Assembly (NCBI RefSeq): GCF_001570485.1
Contig: NZ_BCTA01000052.1
Location: 62,001 to 126,000 of the forward strand
DNA from: Mycolicibacterium novocastrense
GTDB taxonomy: Bacteria > Actinomycetota > Actinomycetes > Mycobacteriales > Mycobacteriaceae
Length of the DNA stretch: 64,000 nucleotides
Direction: 5' to 3'
Notes under the pieces: model-generated
Database searches by the model: none
The model's input: only the letters and a program-made list of their open reading frames with translations
Told to the model about the DNA's origin: nothing
Program-made: the position numbers and the translations under genes
In this document: positions 17,577 to 25,633 of the stretch, in pieces
Layout of the letters: each line of letters starts with the position of its first letter
Numbering within the stretch: the first letter of the stretch is position 1

Positions 17577-19448
17577 CTAGTCCGACTTGTTGGCGTCCGC
17601 TTTCTCGTCGGCCTTCTCGTCGGACTTCTTCTCAGCGCCATCGGCCTTCTTGTCGCCGCCGCCGTCGGCCTTTCCCTTCTCGCCGCCTCCGTCGGCCTTG
17701 CCTTTCTCGCCGCCTCCGTCGGCCTTGCCTTTCTCGTCGCCTCCGTCGGCCTTCCCCTTCTCGCCGCCTCCGTCGACGTCCATCTCCCGGAGTTCGCGTT
17801 TGAGAATCTTGCCGGTCGGATTGCGCGGCAACTCATCGAGAAAGACCACCTCGCGCGGCACCTTGTAGCGCGCCAGATGCTCGCGGACGTATTGCTTGAT
17901 GTCGTCCTCACCGATCGAGGCACCGTCGCTCTTGACGACGAAGGCCCGCAACCGGTGACCCCACTCCTTGTCCTCGACGCCGACCGCCGTGGCCTCCACG
18001 ACCTCCGGATGCCCGCTGATCAGGTCCTCCACCTCGGCGGGGAACACGTTCTCACCGCCGGACACGATCATCTCGTCGTCGCGGCCGCTGACGTAGAGCA
18101 GGCCGTTCTCGTCGAAATAGCCCACGTCGCCCGAGGACATCAGCCCGTCGATGATCTGCTTGTGGCCCCCGCCGGTGTAACCCTCGAACGGGAAGAAGTT
18201 GCCGACGAAGATTCGCCCGACCTCGCCCTGTGGCAGTTCGTTGCCGTCGTCGTCGAGGATCTTGACTTTCACGCCCTTCACCACCGGTCCGACGGTCGCC
18301 GGGTTCTTCTCCAGATCCTGGGGCCGCGCGATCGTGGCGAACGCGATCTCGGTCGACCCGTACAAGTTGTAGATGACGGGTCCGAGCATCTTGAGCCCGC
18401 GTTGCGCCATTTCCGCGCCCAGCTGTGACCCCGAGACGAACACGATCCGCAACGAGGACAGATCGGGCTTGCGCTCCATACCGTCGAGCGCATCGAGCAT
18501 GCGCGACAACATCACCGGCACGACCACCACCGCGGTCACCTTGTGCTTCTCGATGTCCTCGAGCACCTTCTCGGCCTTGAACCGTCTGCGGAGTAGCAGC
18601 GTCGTGCCCAACATCATCGAGATCGTCGCGTGCAGGAAGCCCAACGCGTGGAACATCGGCGCCGGAAGCGCGGTGATCTCGCCGCCCTTGAACGGCACAT
18701 GCGACAGCACGCCGCCGATCGGGGCGAGGGTGGGCGGCGTACTTCTGTTGGCGCCCTTGGGCGTTCCCGTCGTTCCGCTGGTCAAAATGATCACCGACGA
18801 GTGCTTGGTCGCCTTCGGGGCGGCCTTCCCCGAGTGGTGGGAGACGAAGTCCTCGAGCGTCTCGTCGGTGCTCTTCGACGGTTCGTCTTTGTCGGGGTTC
18901 ACACCGAGCGCGCGCAGCTTGCCCAGCGGCGGATCGGCCTTGGACACCACCTGGAAGTACTCGTCGTCGTAGATGATCAGCTTGGCGCCTTCGCGTTCGG
19001 ACACCTCCTTGACCTGAGGACCGGAGAACTCACTGTTGAGCAGGATGATCCGCGCGCCGGTGCGGGCGGCGCCGTACAGCGCGACGAGGAACCACCGGTG
19101 GTTGCGGGCCAGGATCGCGACCCCGTCACCGCCTTTGACGCCCTTCTCCAGCAGACCGTTGGCCACCGAGTGCGCGGCGTCGTTGAGTTCTTTGAACGTC
19201 ATCTCGCCGAAGTCGTCGATGATCGCCGTGGCGTTCGGGGTGCGACGCGCGTTGAGGGCCGGGATCATCCCGAACTCGCCCCACCGACGGATGTCGGCGA
19301 GCATCGCGGCGACGTTCTGCGGGGGTTCGATCTTGAACGCACCCGCGCCGAACATCTTCGCGGCGTAGTGCAACTCGGCCGACCCGCGTTCGACGAGTTG
19401 CTGAGCCTTGGCGAACGCTTGCAGCGGGAGTTCGGAAAGTCTGGCCAT
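17577..19448 (-). CDS. fadD2: Long-chain acyl-CoA ligase, FadD2-like, with repetitive tail
   Basis: An ATP-dependent fatty acyl-CoA synthetase (ANL superfamily) that makes acyl-CoA through an acyl-adenylate. The core of about 558 residues agrees with the ~560 of M. tuberculosis FadD2 and has ILTSGTTGTPKGA (P-loop), YGSTEIAFAT, the GYFDENGLLYVSGR hinge region, and the catalytic Lys in NPTGKILKRE. Residues 559-623 are a low-complexity tail of D-G-G-G-E-K-G-K-A repeats ending in Lys/Asp-rich sequence, which is absent from usual FadD2. It is divergent from the LigD-like polymerase gene (55-bp gap), as Rv0270 is from Rv0269c. Confidence 0.93.
   Translation of the reverse strand: MARLSELPLQAFAKAQQLVERGSAELHYAAKMFGAGAFKIEPPQNVAAMLADIRRWGEFGMIPALNARRTPNATAIIDDFGEMTFKELNDAAHSVANGLLEKGVKGGDGVAILARNHRWFLVALYGAARTGARIILLNSEFSGPQVKEVSEREGAKLIIYDDEYFQVVSKADPPLGKLRALGVNPDKDEPSKSTDETLEDFVSHHSGKAAPKATKHSSVIILTSGTTGTPKGANRSTPPTLAPIGGVLSHVPFKGGEITALPAPMFHALGFLHATISMMLGTTLLLRRRFKAEKVLEDIEKHKVTAVVVVPVMLSRMLDALDGMERKPDLSSLRIVFVSGSQLGAEMAQRGLKMLGPVIYNLYGSTEIAFATIARPQDLEKNPATVGPVVKGVKVKILDDDGNELPQGEVGRIFVGNFFPFEGYTGGGHKQIIDGLMSSGDVGYFDENGLLYVSGRDDEMIVSGGENVFPAEVEDLISGHPEVVEATAVGVEDKEWGHRLRAFVVKSDGASIGEDDIKQYVREHLARYKVPREVVFLDELPRNPTGKILKRELREMDVDGGGEKGKADGGDEKGKADGGGEKGKADGGGEKGKADGGGDKKADGAEKKSDEKADEKADANKSD
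17667..17774. repeat. 27-bp coding tandem repeat (about four units)
   Basis: Four near-identical 27-bp units, plus one shortened unit just downstream, encode the nine-residue repeat DGGGEKGKA at the C-terminus of FadD2. Differences are mostly single bases (one GGD variant). The near-identity suggests recent expansion by slippage, so copy number may vary between strains. Confidence 0.9.
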
Positions 19449-19503
19449 GACCCCACCATATGTGACCCGCGTCGCACTGCGGCCGGGAAACTAGCATGAC
19501 GCT

Positions 19504-20748
19504 ATGGCCGCGACCCAGCACCTGGAGGTCGAGGGTCACCGGGTGCCCATCAGCCACCCCGACAAGGTCGTCTTCCCCGATATCGGCGTCACCAAGTCGG
19601 ACCTGATGCACTACTACCTCAGCGTTGCCGAGGGCGCCCTGCGCGGTGTTCGCGACCGGCCGATGATCCTCAAGCGGTTCGTCAAGGGCATCACCGAGGA
19701 GGCGGTCTTCCAGAAGCGCGCGCCGAAGAAGCGGCCGGACTTCGTCGACGTCGCTGAGCTGAAGTACGCATCCGGGACGTCGGCGGCCGAAGCGGTGCTG
19801 CGCGATGCGGCCGGCCTGGTGTGGGCGGTCAACCTCGGCTGCGTCGACCTCAATCCCCACCCGGTCCGGGCGGACGATCTGGCCCACCCCGACGAGCTGC
19901 GCGTCGACCTCGACCCGATGCCGGGCGTCGAATGGCCGCAGATCATCGAGGTCGCGCTGGTCGCCCGCGAAGTGCTCGAGGACCACGGGTTGACCGCGTG
20001 GCCCAAGACGTCGGGATCGCGGGGTTTTCACATCTACGCCCGAATCCAGCGGCGGTGGCCGTTCAAGTTCGTCCGGCTCGCCGCGCAGGCGGTGGCCCGC
20101 GAGGTCGAACGCCGCGCGCCCGAGATCGCCACCGCGCGGTGGTGGAAGGAGGAGCGCGAGGGCGTATTCGTCGATTTCAACCAGAACGCTTTCGACCGGA
20201 CCGTCGCCTCGGCCTATTCGGTGCGCGCGACGCCGGACGCCAGGGTGTCGACGCCGCTGCTCTGGAGCGAGGTGCCCGGCTGCCGCCCCGATGCGTTCAC
20301 GATCGCGACCGTGCCGCAACGATTCGCCGAACTCGGTGACCCGTGGGAGGGCATCGATGATTCGGCGGGATCGCTGGACGCGCTGTTGGACCTGGCCGAC
20401 CGGCAAGGCCCGGCGGAGAAGGCACCGCGCGGCGCCAAACCATCGAGCCGAGGAACCGGCCGCCGGGTCTCCTCGAAGCCGCTCATCGAGATCGCCCGCA
20501 CGAAGACCAAAGACGAGGCGATGGCGGCGTTGGAGAAATGGCGCCGACGGCACCCGTCCGTGGCCGAAAAGTTGGAGCCCGCAGACATTCTGGTCGACGG
20601 TATGCGCGGACCCAGCTCGATCTGGTACCGCATCCGGATCAACCTGCAACACGTGCCCGAAGGCGAGCGGCCTCCGCAGGAGGAGCTGCTCGCCGACTAC
20701 AGCCCGTGGGAGAACTACTCCGGGCCCCAGTGGATGCAGCGAGACTAG
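19504..20748 (+). CDS. LigD-like DNA/RNA polymerase (PolD2-like)
   Basis: A stand-alone homologue of the primase-polymerase domain of DNA ligase D, linked in mycobacteria to repair synthesis and gap filling. 414 residues. The catalytic Asp pair is in RVDLDPMPG; KTSGSRGFHIYARI is the conserved nucleotide-binding block and FVDFNQNAFDRT the third motif. It has no ligase or phosphoesterase domain, but a C-terminal extension of about 120 residues follows the polymerase core. Position beside FadD2 matches Rv0269c, which has been called PolD2. No ku gene is in the window. Confidence 0.9.
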   Translation: MAATQHLEVEGHRVPISHPDKVVFPDIGVTKSDLMHYYLSVAEGALRGVRDRPMILKRFVKGITEEAVFQKRAPKKRPDFVDVAELKYASGTSAAEAVLRDAAGLVWAVNLGCVDLNPHPVRADDLAHPDELRVDLDPMPGVEWPQIIEVALVAREVLEDHGLTAWPKTSGSRGFHIYARIQRRWPFKFVRLAAQAVAREVERRAPEIATARWWKEEREGVFVDFNQNAFDRTVASAYSVRATPDARVSTPLLWSEVPGCRPDAFTIATVPQRFAELGDPWEGIDDSAGSLDALLDLADRQGPAEKAPRGAKPSSRGTGRRVSSKPLIEIARTKTKDEAMAALEKWRRRHPSVAEKLEPADILVDGMRGPSSIWYRIRINLQHVPEGERPPQEELLADYSPWENYSGPQWMQRD

Positions 20749-20866
20749 AATTTGCTAGCGAACGCAAAATCTGCTTCTTACCAAAGTATTAGCCGCTGTT
20801 GGCGCTTGCCTTAATCTCGCCGCATAAGTTGGGCTCCATCGAAGCTGAATAATCGAGGAGGCGGTG

Positions 20867-21277
20867 ATGTACGGGAATCCGACATTCGACTGCGCCGGGG
20901 CCCAGCTTCATGCGGTGTGCCGCCAGCTGGCAACGGTCGTGACGGTCGACGGCATCATCGATGACCGCAACATTGAACGGCTCACTGCGTTCGTTCGGCG
21001 CTTCGTATTGGCTGAGAAGCCGTTCATCCTCGATCTGAGCGGAGTGAGTTCGTGTGCAGAGCAACTCATTTCGTTGATGTACGACGTCGATGAGTGCTGC
21101 TATCACACCGAGGTGGATTGGGCCGTCATCGCCAGTGACGAAGTACAGCGAGTGCTGCACACCTCCGGCGTGAGCGTCCCGGTCGCCGAATCTGTACCTG
21201 ATGCGCTTCATCACTTCGCGGAGAGCATCGAGAAACGGCGTCGGTTACTGCCGCTGTTGACCCAGAAGACCGCATAG
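20867..21277 (+). CDS. STAS-domain protein, atypical anti-sigma antagonist
   Basis: A 136-residue protein with the STAS fold pattern: a strand (TVVTVDGIIDD), then FILDLSGVSSCAEQLISLMYDVDE, then DWAVIASDEVQRVLHTSGV. In classical anti-anti-sigma factors the loop after D-L-S-G-V reads D-S-S/T-G and carries the phosphorylated Ser; here it is SSCAEQL, so that switch seems absent. It has five Cys (9, 18, 57 and the CC pair near 75). ATG at 20867 is preferred over GTG at 20864 because AGGAGG lies 5-6 bases upstream. The preceding 118 bp is AT-rich by local standards and probably holds its promoter. Confidence 0.7.
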   Translation: MYGNPTFDCAGAQLHAVCRQLATVVTVDGIIDDRNIERLTAFVRRFVLAEKPFILDLSGVSSCAEQLISLMYDVDECCYHTEVDWAVIASDEVQRVLHTSGVSVPVAESVPDALHHFAESIEKRRRLLPLLTQKTA

Positions 21278-21321
21278 CGGAAGGCGACCAGGTGCTTCTC
21301 GATATTCGTTGGCTCGGTTAC

Positions 21322-21354
21322 CTGCTTGGCCGTCGGCATTCGACGGCCAAGCAG
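21322..21354. terminator. Perfect 14-bp hairpin
   Basis: Arms 21322-21335 and 21341-21354 are perfect reverse complements (CTGCTTGGCCGTCG and its complement) with a 5-base loop. It lies 45 bp after the STAS gene and 56 bp before the NYN gene. A rho-independent terminator without a T-tract is the simplest reading. Confidence 0.65.
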
Positions 21355-21410
21355 ACCGGCCACGCCTACTGAACCCCCGACCGTCGGCCGAGGCCGGTCC
21401 TCGACACGCG

Positions 21411-21782
21411 ATGCGGTGGATCGTCGACGGTATGAATGTGATCGGATCACGCCCCGACGGCTGGTGGCGTGACCGTCATCGCGCCATGGCGACCCTGGTC
21501 GAGCGGTTGGAATCCTGGCGGCCGGACGGTGACGACGTCACCGTGGTGTTCGAACGCCCGCCCAAGCCACCGATCGACTCGTCGACCATCACCGTCGCCT
21601 ATGCCCCGCGTCCGGCGCCCAACTCGGCCGACGATGAAATCGTCCGCCTGGTCCGGGCCGACGACCGGCCGGGCGACATCAGCGTGGCCACGTCCGACCG
21701 CACCCTCGCCGATCGGGTACGCGAAGCCGGTGCGTCCGTCGTACCGGCGGAGAGGCTGCGCGACCTCATCGATCCGCGGTGA
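21411..21782 (+). CDS. NYN/PIN-like nuclease domain protein
   Basis: A 123-residue protein of the NYN (PIN-like) ribonuclease fold. Acidic residues expected for metal binding are in the first strand (RWIVDGMNVIGS), the middle (NSADDEIVRL) and the last strand (SVATSDRTLADRV). Such proteins often act on RNA, but the role here is not known. The start is ATG at 21411, giving MRWIVDGMN. Its 3' end overlaps the convergent DinB-like gene by 17 bp. Confidence 0.78.
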   Translation: MRWIVDGMNVIGSRPDGWWRDRHRAMATLVERLESWRPDGDDVTVVFERPPKPPIDSSTITVAYAPRPAPNSADDEIVRLVRADDRPGDISVATSDRTLADRVREAGASVVPAERLRDLIDPR

Positions 21783-22401
21783 CGCCTTCGGCCCGCCAGC
21801 CGGGAAATCGGCCCAGGTGGCGTAGCACCCGATCGAGGTCGCTCTCCCCCGCCTCCGGCGCCACAGCGCGGGCGAACGGAGAGTCGTCCGCGTCGCGGAT
21901 CTCACCGTCGGGAACCGCCATCGCCAGTGGCAGGACCGCCGCCACCACGTCGTCGGGCAGCCCGAACGGCACGTCGATGCTGCGGGCGACGTCCCACCCG
22001 TGTGCGACGTAGTCGACGAAATGAAAACCGATCGCCATGGCACCCGCAACGGCGGCGTCCTCGCCGAACTCCGGTAACGCGAACGTCGACTCGAGCACGC
22101 CCTCGACAGCGAACGCGGCCAGCACCTCTGCAGCCGCCGCGGCATAGGTGCCCCCGGGATCGGCGCGGACATCCTCTGCGACGGTCATCGGCGCCCACAT
22201 CGCAAGATCGCCGCCGGCGCCTCGAGCCGCGGCGGCGAATCCCTTGTGCTGCACGGTCATATGGGTCAGCAGCTCGAAGAGGTCCCACCCCTGACACGGG
22301 GTCGGGCGAGCGAGGTCGTCGGCCGTCACTCGCGAGACGACATCGACGGTGGCGTTGATCGCTGTTCGGTGGAAGGGTCGCGGATCGTTTATCGTATGCA
22401 T
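21766..22401 (-). CDS. TIGR03086-type DinB-like metal-binding protein
   Basis: A member of the actinobacterial TIGR03086 family, related to the mycothiol-dependent maleylpyruvate isomerase N-terminal and DinB four-helix fold. 211 residues. Metal-binding His candidates are in LFELLTHMTVQH and HFVDYVAHGWD; PTPCQGWD is the usual signature. These proteins are thought to be mycothiol-dependent enzymes, substrate unknown. Divergent from a MarR regulator; an inverted repeat spans its start codon, so it is probably repressed by MarR. Confidence 0.87.
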   Translation of the reverse strand: MHTINDPRPFHRTAINATVDVVSRVTADDLARPTPCQGWDLFELLTHMTVQHKGFAAAARGAGGDLAMWAPMTVAEDVRADPGGTYAAAAAEVLAAFAVEGVLESTFALPEFGEDAAVAGAMAIGFHFVDYVAHGWDVARSIDVPFGLPDDVVAAVLPLAMAVPDGEIRDADDSPFARAVAPEAGESDLDRVLRHLGRFPGWRAEGVTADR

Positions 22402-22415
22402 TTGCTTACGATAAA
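22388..22415. promoter_or_regulatory. MarR-type operator over the DinB-like start
   Basis: Perfect 9-bp arms TTTATCGTA (22388-22396) and TACGATAAA (22407-22415) are separated by 10 bp and span the DinB-like start codon (22399-22401). A further partial copy (CGCTTATCA) lies near 22420-22428. The MarR gene starts at 22453. A divergent-pair operator with autoregulation is the likely role. Confidence 0.7.
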
Positions 22416-22452
22416 TGTTCGCTTATCATTGGTCAACGCTTAATATCCCTCC

Positions 22453-22887
22453 ATGCCGCCCAAGTCGCGACGACGGGACCTCGCGGCGATGCTCGCCCCG
22501 CTACTGCGTCGGTTGATCGCCCTGGAGACCCCGGTGCTCGCCGAACACGACGTCTCGATGTGGGGCTACAGCGTGCTGTCGGCGCTCGACGAATCCCCGG
22601 TGCGCACCCAAGCCGCGCTCGCCGAGGCCATCGGCGCCGACAAGACCCGGATCATCCCCACGCTCGACGAACTCCAGGAGCGGGGCTATATCGAGCGGAG
22701 CCCCGACCCGGCCGACCGGCGTGTGCGGCTGCTGGCGATCACCGAAACCGGCCGCGCTCTGAAGGATTCGGTGCAGGCGCAGATTCAGCGCGGAGAGGAG
22801 CGGTTGCTTTCGGTGCTGTCGCCCGCCGACCGGCGAGCGTTCCTGCGCGCCCTGCACGAGATGACGGGTGTCGAGGACACCCCATAG
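22453..22887 (+). CDS. MarR family transcriptional regulator
   Basis: A 144-residue winged-helix regulator. The recognition region is TQAALAEAIGADKTRIIPTLDELQERGYIERSPDPADRR (described in parts: helix TQAALAEAIG, recognition helix TRIIPTLDEL, wing Y-I-E-R-S-P-D-P-A-D-R-R). C-terminal helices form the dimer interface. It is followed 10 bp later by a purine permease gene, so it may also control uptake; the operator overlaps the divergent DinB-like gene. Many MarR proteins respond to urate, phenolics or oxidants, but the ligand here is unknown. Confidence 0.9.
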   Translation: MPPKSRRRDLAAMLAPLLRRLIALETPVLAEHDVSMWGYSVLSALDESPVRTQAALAEAIGADKTRIIPTLDELQERGYIERSPDPADRRVRLLAITETGRALKDSVQAQIQRGEERLLSVLSPADRRAFLRALHEMTGVEDTP

Positions 22888-22897
22888 GGTCTGAGGG

Positions 22898-24310
22898 GTG
22901 AACCGCCTCGACCGCTTCTTCGAGATCTCCGCGCGCGGGACGACGGTCGGCGCGGAGGCCCGCGGCGGCCTGGTCACGTTCATCGCGATGGCCTACATCA
23001 TCGTGCTGAACCCGATCATCCTGTCCAGTTCCGAGGACGTCACCGGTCAGAGGCTGCAGTTCGCCGAGGTCTCGGCCGTCACGGCGCTGGCCGCGGGCGT
23101 GATGACGATCTTGTTCGGCCTCATTGCGCGGATGCCGTTCGCGTTCGCCGCCGGCCTCGGCATCAACTCGTTCGTCGCGACGACGCTCGTCGGCTCCCTC
23201 ACCTGGGCAGAAGCCATGGGGCTGGTGGTGATCAACGGGCTCATCATCGTCGTGCTGGCGGCGACCGGGTTGCGGCGGTTGGTCTTCGATGCGGTGCCGA
23301 TGCAGCTGAAGCTGGCCATCACCGCCGGTATCGGGCTGTTCATCCTGTTCATCGGCCTGGTCGACGCGGGGTTCATCGGCTCGACGGGGGCAGCGTCGCC
23401 GCCGGTCGGCCTCGGCGGCAACGGCAGCGGCTCCATCAGCACCGTGCCCACCGTCGTCTTCGCCTTCACGCTGCTGCTGACGGGAATCCTGGTGGCCCGA
23501 AAAGTGCGGGGCGGCATCCTGATCGGGCTCGTCACCGGCACCGTCGTCGCGGTCGTGATCGAGTCGATCTGGCACCTCGGGTCCGCCGCGGAAAAGCCCG
23601 GTGGATGGAGCCTGTCGGTTCCGACCCTGTCGGGGTCACCGTTCGCGCTCCCCGATCTCTCGCTGGTCGGCGCCTTCAGCATGGACAGCTTCGGGCGCAT
23701 CGGGGTGATCGCCGCGACCATGTTCGTGTTCACGCTCGTGTTCGCGAACTTCTTCGACGCGATGGGCACCTTCACGGGGCTTTCGCGCGAGGCTGGACTC
23801 GCCGACGACAAGGGCACCTTTCCCCGCCTGCGGGCGGCCCTGATCGTCGAAGGCGCCGGCGCTGTGGTCGGCGGCGCATCGTCGGCCTCGTCGAACACGG
23901 TGTTCGTCGAATCGGGAGCAGGTATCGGCGAGGGCGCTCGCACTGGCCTGGCCAACCTCGTGACCGGCGTGCTGTTCCTCGCCGCGATGTTCATCTCGCC
24001 GCTGGCGTCGGTGGTGCCGACGGAAGTGGCCGCGGCTGCGCTGGTAATCGTCGGGGCGATGATGGTGTCGCATTTGCGCCACATCGACATCTCCGAGTTC
24101 TCGGTTGCGCTGCCCGCGGTGCTGACGGTGGCCACGATGCCGTTCTCGTACTCCATCGCCAACGGCATCGGCGTCGGCTTCATCGCGTGGGTGGTGCTGC
24201 GATCGGCAGCAGGAAAAGCCCGCGAGATCAGCCCACTGTTGTGGGTGGTCGCCGCGGGCTTCCTGCTGTACTTCGCGCGAGGCTGGATCGAGTCGCTGCT
24301 CGGGATCTAG
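22898..24310 (+). CDS. NCS2 family purine permease (AzgA-like)
   Basis: A 470-residue polytopic membrane transporter of the AzgA branch of NCS2, which imports hypoxanthine, guanine or adenine with protons. N-terminal RGGLVTFIAMAYIIVLNP is the family signature; GLSREAGLADDKGTFPR and SASSNTVFVESGAGIGEG are the conserved substrate-site regions. About 12-14 hydrophobic helices are visible. GTG start at 22898 after GAGGG. It directly follows marR and could be co-transcribed. Confidence 0.92.
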   Translation: MNRLDRFFEISARGTTVGAEARGGLVTFIAMAYIIVLNPIILSSSEDVTGQRLQFAEVSAVTALAAGVMTILFGLIARMPFAFAAGLGINSFVATTLVGSLTWAEAMGLVVINGLIIVVLAATGLRRLVFDAVPMQLKLAITAGIGLFILFIGLVDAGFIGSTGAASPPVGLGGNGSGSISTVPTVVFAFTLLLTGILVARKVRGGILIGLVTGTVVAVVIESIWHLGSAAEKPGGWSLSVPTLSGSPFALPDLSLVGAFSMDSFGRIGVIAATMFVFTLVFANFFDAMGTFTGLSREAGLADDKGTFPRLRAALIVEGAGAVVGGASSASSNTVFVESGAGIGEGARTGLANLVTGVLFLAAMFISPLASVVPTEVAAAALVIVGAMMVSHLRHIDISEFSVALPAVLTVATMPFSYSIANGIGVGFIAWVVLRSAAGKAREISPLLWVVAAGFLLYFARGWIESLLGI

Positions 24311-24316
24311 CCGGCA

Positions 24317-24982
24317 CTAGCGATCGGCTTGCCGCTTCTCTTTCTCCGCGTCGGCGAGATCCTCGATCTTCTCCGCCTGCGCACGCGTCGTCGCCGCATC
24401 GACGCGCTTGTCCTGAGCGTCGGCCATCTTGACGCTGGCCACCTTCGCGGCAGTGCGCTCCGCCGCATCGATCTGCTCTTCTTCGCGGCGTTTGGCGGTC
24501 TCGACGTTCTTCTTGCGCTGCTCGGCGATCTCGTCGGCCCTCTTCTTGTCCTCGACGATCTTCTTCTCGGCGTTCTCGACCGCCGCGCGCTTGCGCTGCT
24601 GGGCCTCGGTGCGCGCCTGGCGCGCTTCGGCCTCGGTCTCCTCGAAGGCCTTCTGCTTGTCCTGCAGCGCCTTCTCGCGGGTCACCTTCAGCTCTCGGCC
24701 CGCCTGCTTGACGTTCTCATCGGCGGCCGCGTCGAGCTCGGCCGCGCGGCGCAACGCGTCGCTGCGCTCGACAAGGGTGGCGCCGCGCTTCTGGAGTTCA
24801 CGATCACCCAGCGCGGTGCCCACGGCAGTGTCGAGCATCCCCAGAGAACGCTCGTAGAACAGCCGGGCCGGCGCTTCGTCGTCCATCCGGGCGACGAACC
24901 GGTCGTCGATCAACTGCAGCGGCACACGGGCCACCTGGTACTGAAACTTCAGCACCGCCTTCGGAATAGCGGTGAGGCTCAT
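24317..24982 (-). CDS. Alanine/glutamate-rich coiled-coil protein
   Basis: A 221-residue protein of unknown function. The first ~80 residues (MSLTAIPKAVLKFQYQVARV...) could be globular; from about 80 to the end it is a long Ala/Glu/Lys/Arg-rich coiled coil. ATG at 24982 is chosen because AAGGAG lies seven bases upstream; an in-frame TTG two codons earlier is less likely. It follows the CsbD-like gene by 24 bp with the same composition, so the two are probably one operon and functionally paired. Convergent with the permease (6-bp gap). Confidence 0.75.
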   Translation of the reverse strand: MSLTAIPKAVLKFQYQVARVPLQLIDDRFVARMDDEAPARLFYERSLGMLDTAVGTALGDRELQKRGATLVERSDALRRAAELDAAADENVKQAGRELKVTREKALQDKQKAFEETEAEARQARTEAQQRKRAAVENAEKKIVEDKKRADEIAEQRKKNVETAKRREEEQIDAAERTAAKVASVKMADAQDKRVDAATTRAQAEKIEDLADAEKEKRQADR

Positions 24983-25006
24983 GGTCAAGCTCCTTCTATG
25001 CCCTGC

Positions 25007-25555
25007 TCAGGCGTCGTCGTTGAGGTTTTCGGCCTGCCGCCGAATACGGGCGGCTTCAGCTTTCGCGCTCGCCGACTCCTCGACGGCTCCGCGGTGTTCT
25101 TCGAGTGCGTCGGCGAGTTGGGTGTCGGCGTCGTGCACCTCCGCCCGCTGCTCGGCTTTGGCCTCGCGGGCCTTGCGCTCGGCGTCGATTTCGGCCTGGG
25201 TGCGCTCCCGCTCGAGCTGCTGATGGGCGGCCGCTTCGGCGGCGCGCTTTTGAGCGGCCTTCTGGTTCTCCACCGCACCCTTTTCGGCGGCCGCTTCGGC
25301 ATTGGCCGCGGTGCGCTCCTTGGCGCCTTCGCGCTTGGCCTCCACCACGTCGTTGCGGGCCTCCCGCGCCTCGGCGTCGGCGACCGCGTCGATCGTGTTG
25401 GCTTCTTTCCGCCGCTCGGCCTCGGCCTGCTGCAGTTGGCCTTCGGCGGTCAGCGAGTCGTTTCCGGTGATCGCGCCAAACATCTCTTTGGCCTTGCCCT
25501 TCACCGAGTCCATCAGGCCTTCTCGTGCCTGGCCGGCCTTGTCGTGGTCCGTCAT
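25007..25555 (-). CDS. CsbD-like domain protein with coiled-coil extension
   Basis: 182 residues. An N-terminal CsbD-like segment (LMDSVKGKAKEMFGAITGN, about 14-33, then SLTAEGQLQQAEAE) is followed by about 130 residues of Ala/Glu/Arg-rich coiled coil. CsbD proteins are general-stress proteins controlled by SigB in Bacillus; in mycobacteria they are also associated with stress. ATG start with GGAGG upstream. It heads an apparent two-gene operon with the coiled-coil gene. Confidence 0.82.
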   Translation of the reverse strand: MTDHDKAGQAREGLMDSVKGKAKEMFGAITGNDSLTAEGQLQQAEAERRKEANTIDAVADAEAREARNDVVEAKREGAKERTAANAEAAAEKGAVENQKAAQKRAAEAAAHQQLERERTQAEIDAERKAREAKAEQRAEVHDADTQLADALEEHRGAVEESASAKAEAARIRRQAENLNDDA

Positions 25556-25585
25556 TCGGGCCTCCTCTCAAGCCTCAAGGTTCCA

Positions 25586-25621
25586 CGTCCGCGGGGGGCC
25601 GAAACCCCCTGTGGGCGGACG
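25586..25621 (-). terminator. GC-rich hairpin after the DUF4383 gene
   Basis: CGTCCGC (25586-25592) pairs with GCGGACG (25615-25621), and an inner GGGGG/CCCCC run can extend the stem. It lies 12 bp past the stop of the DUF4383 gene and 31 bp before the CsbD-like start, both on the minus strand. It probably terminates the former; the promoter of the latter would have to overlap it. Confidence 0.6.
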
Positions 25622-25633
25622 CACAGCAAATGG

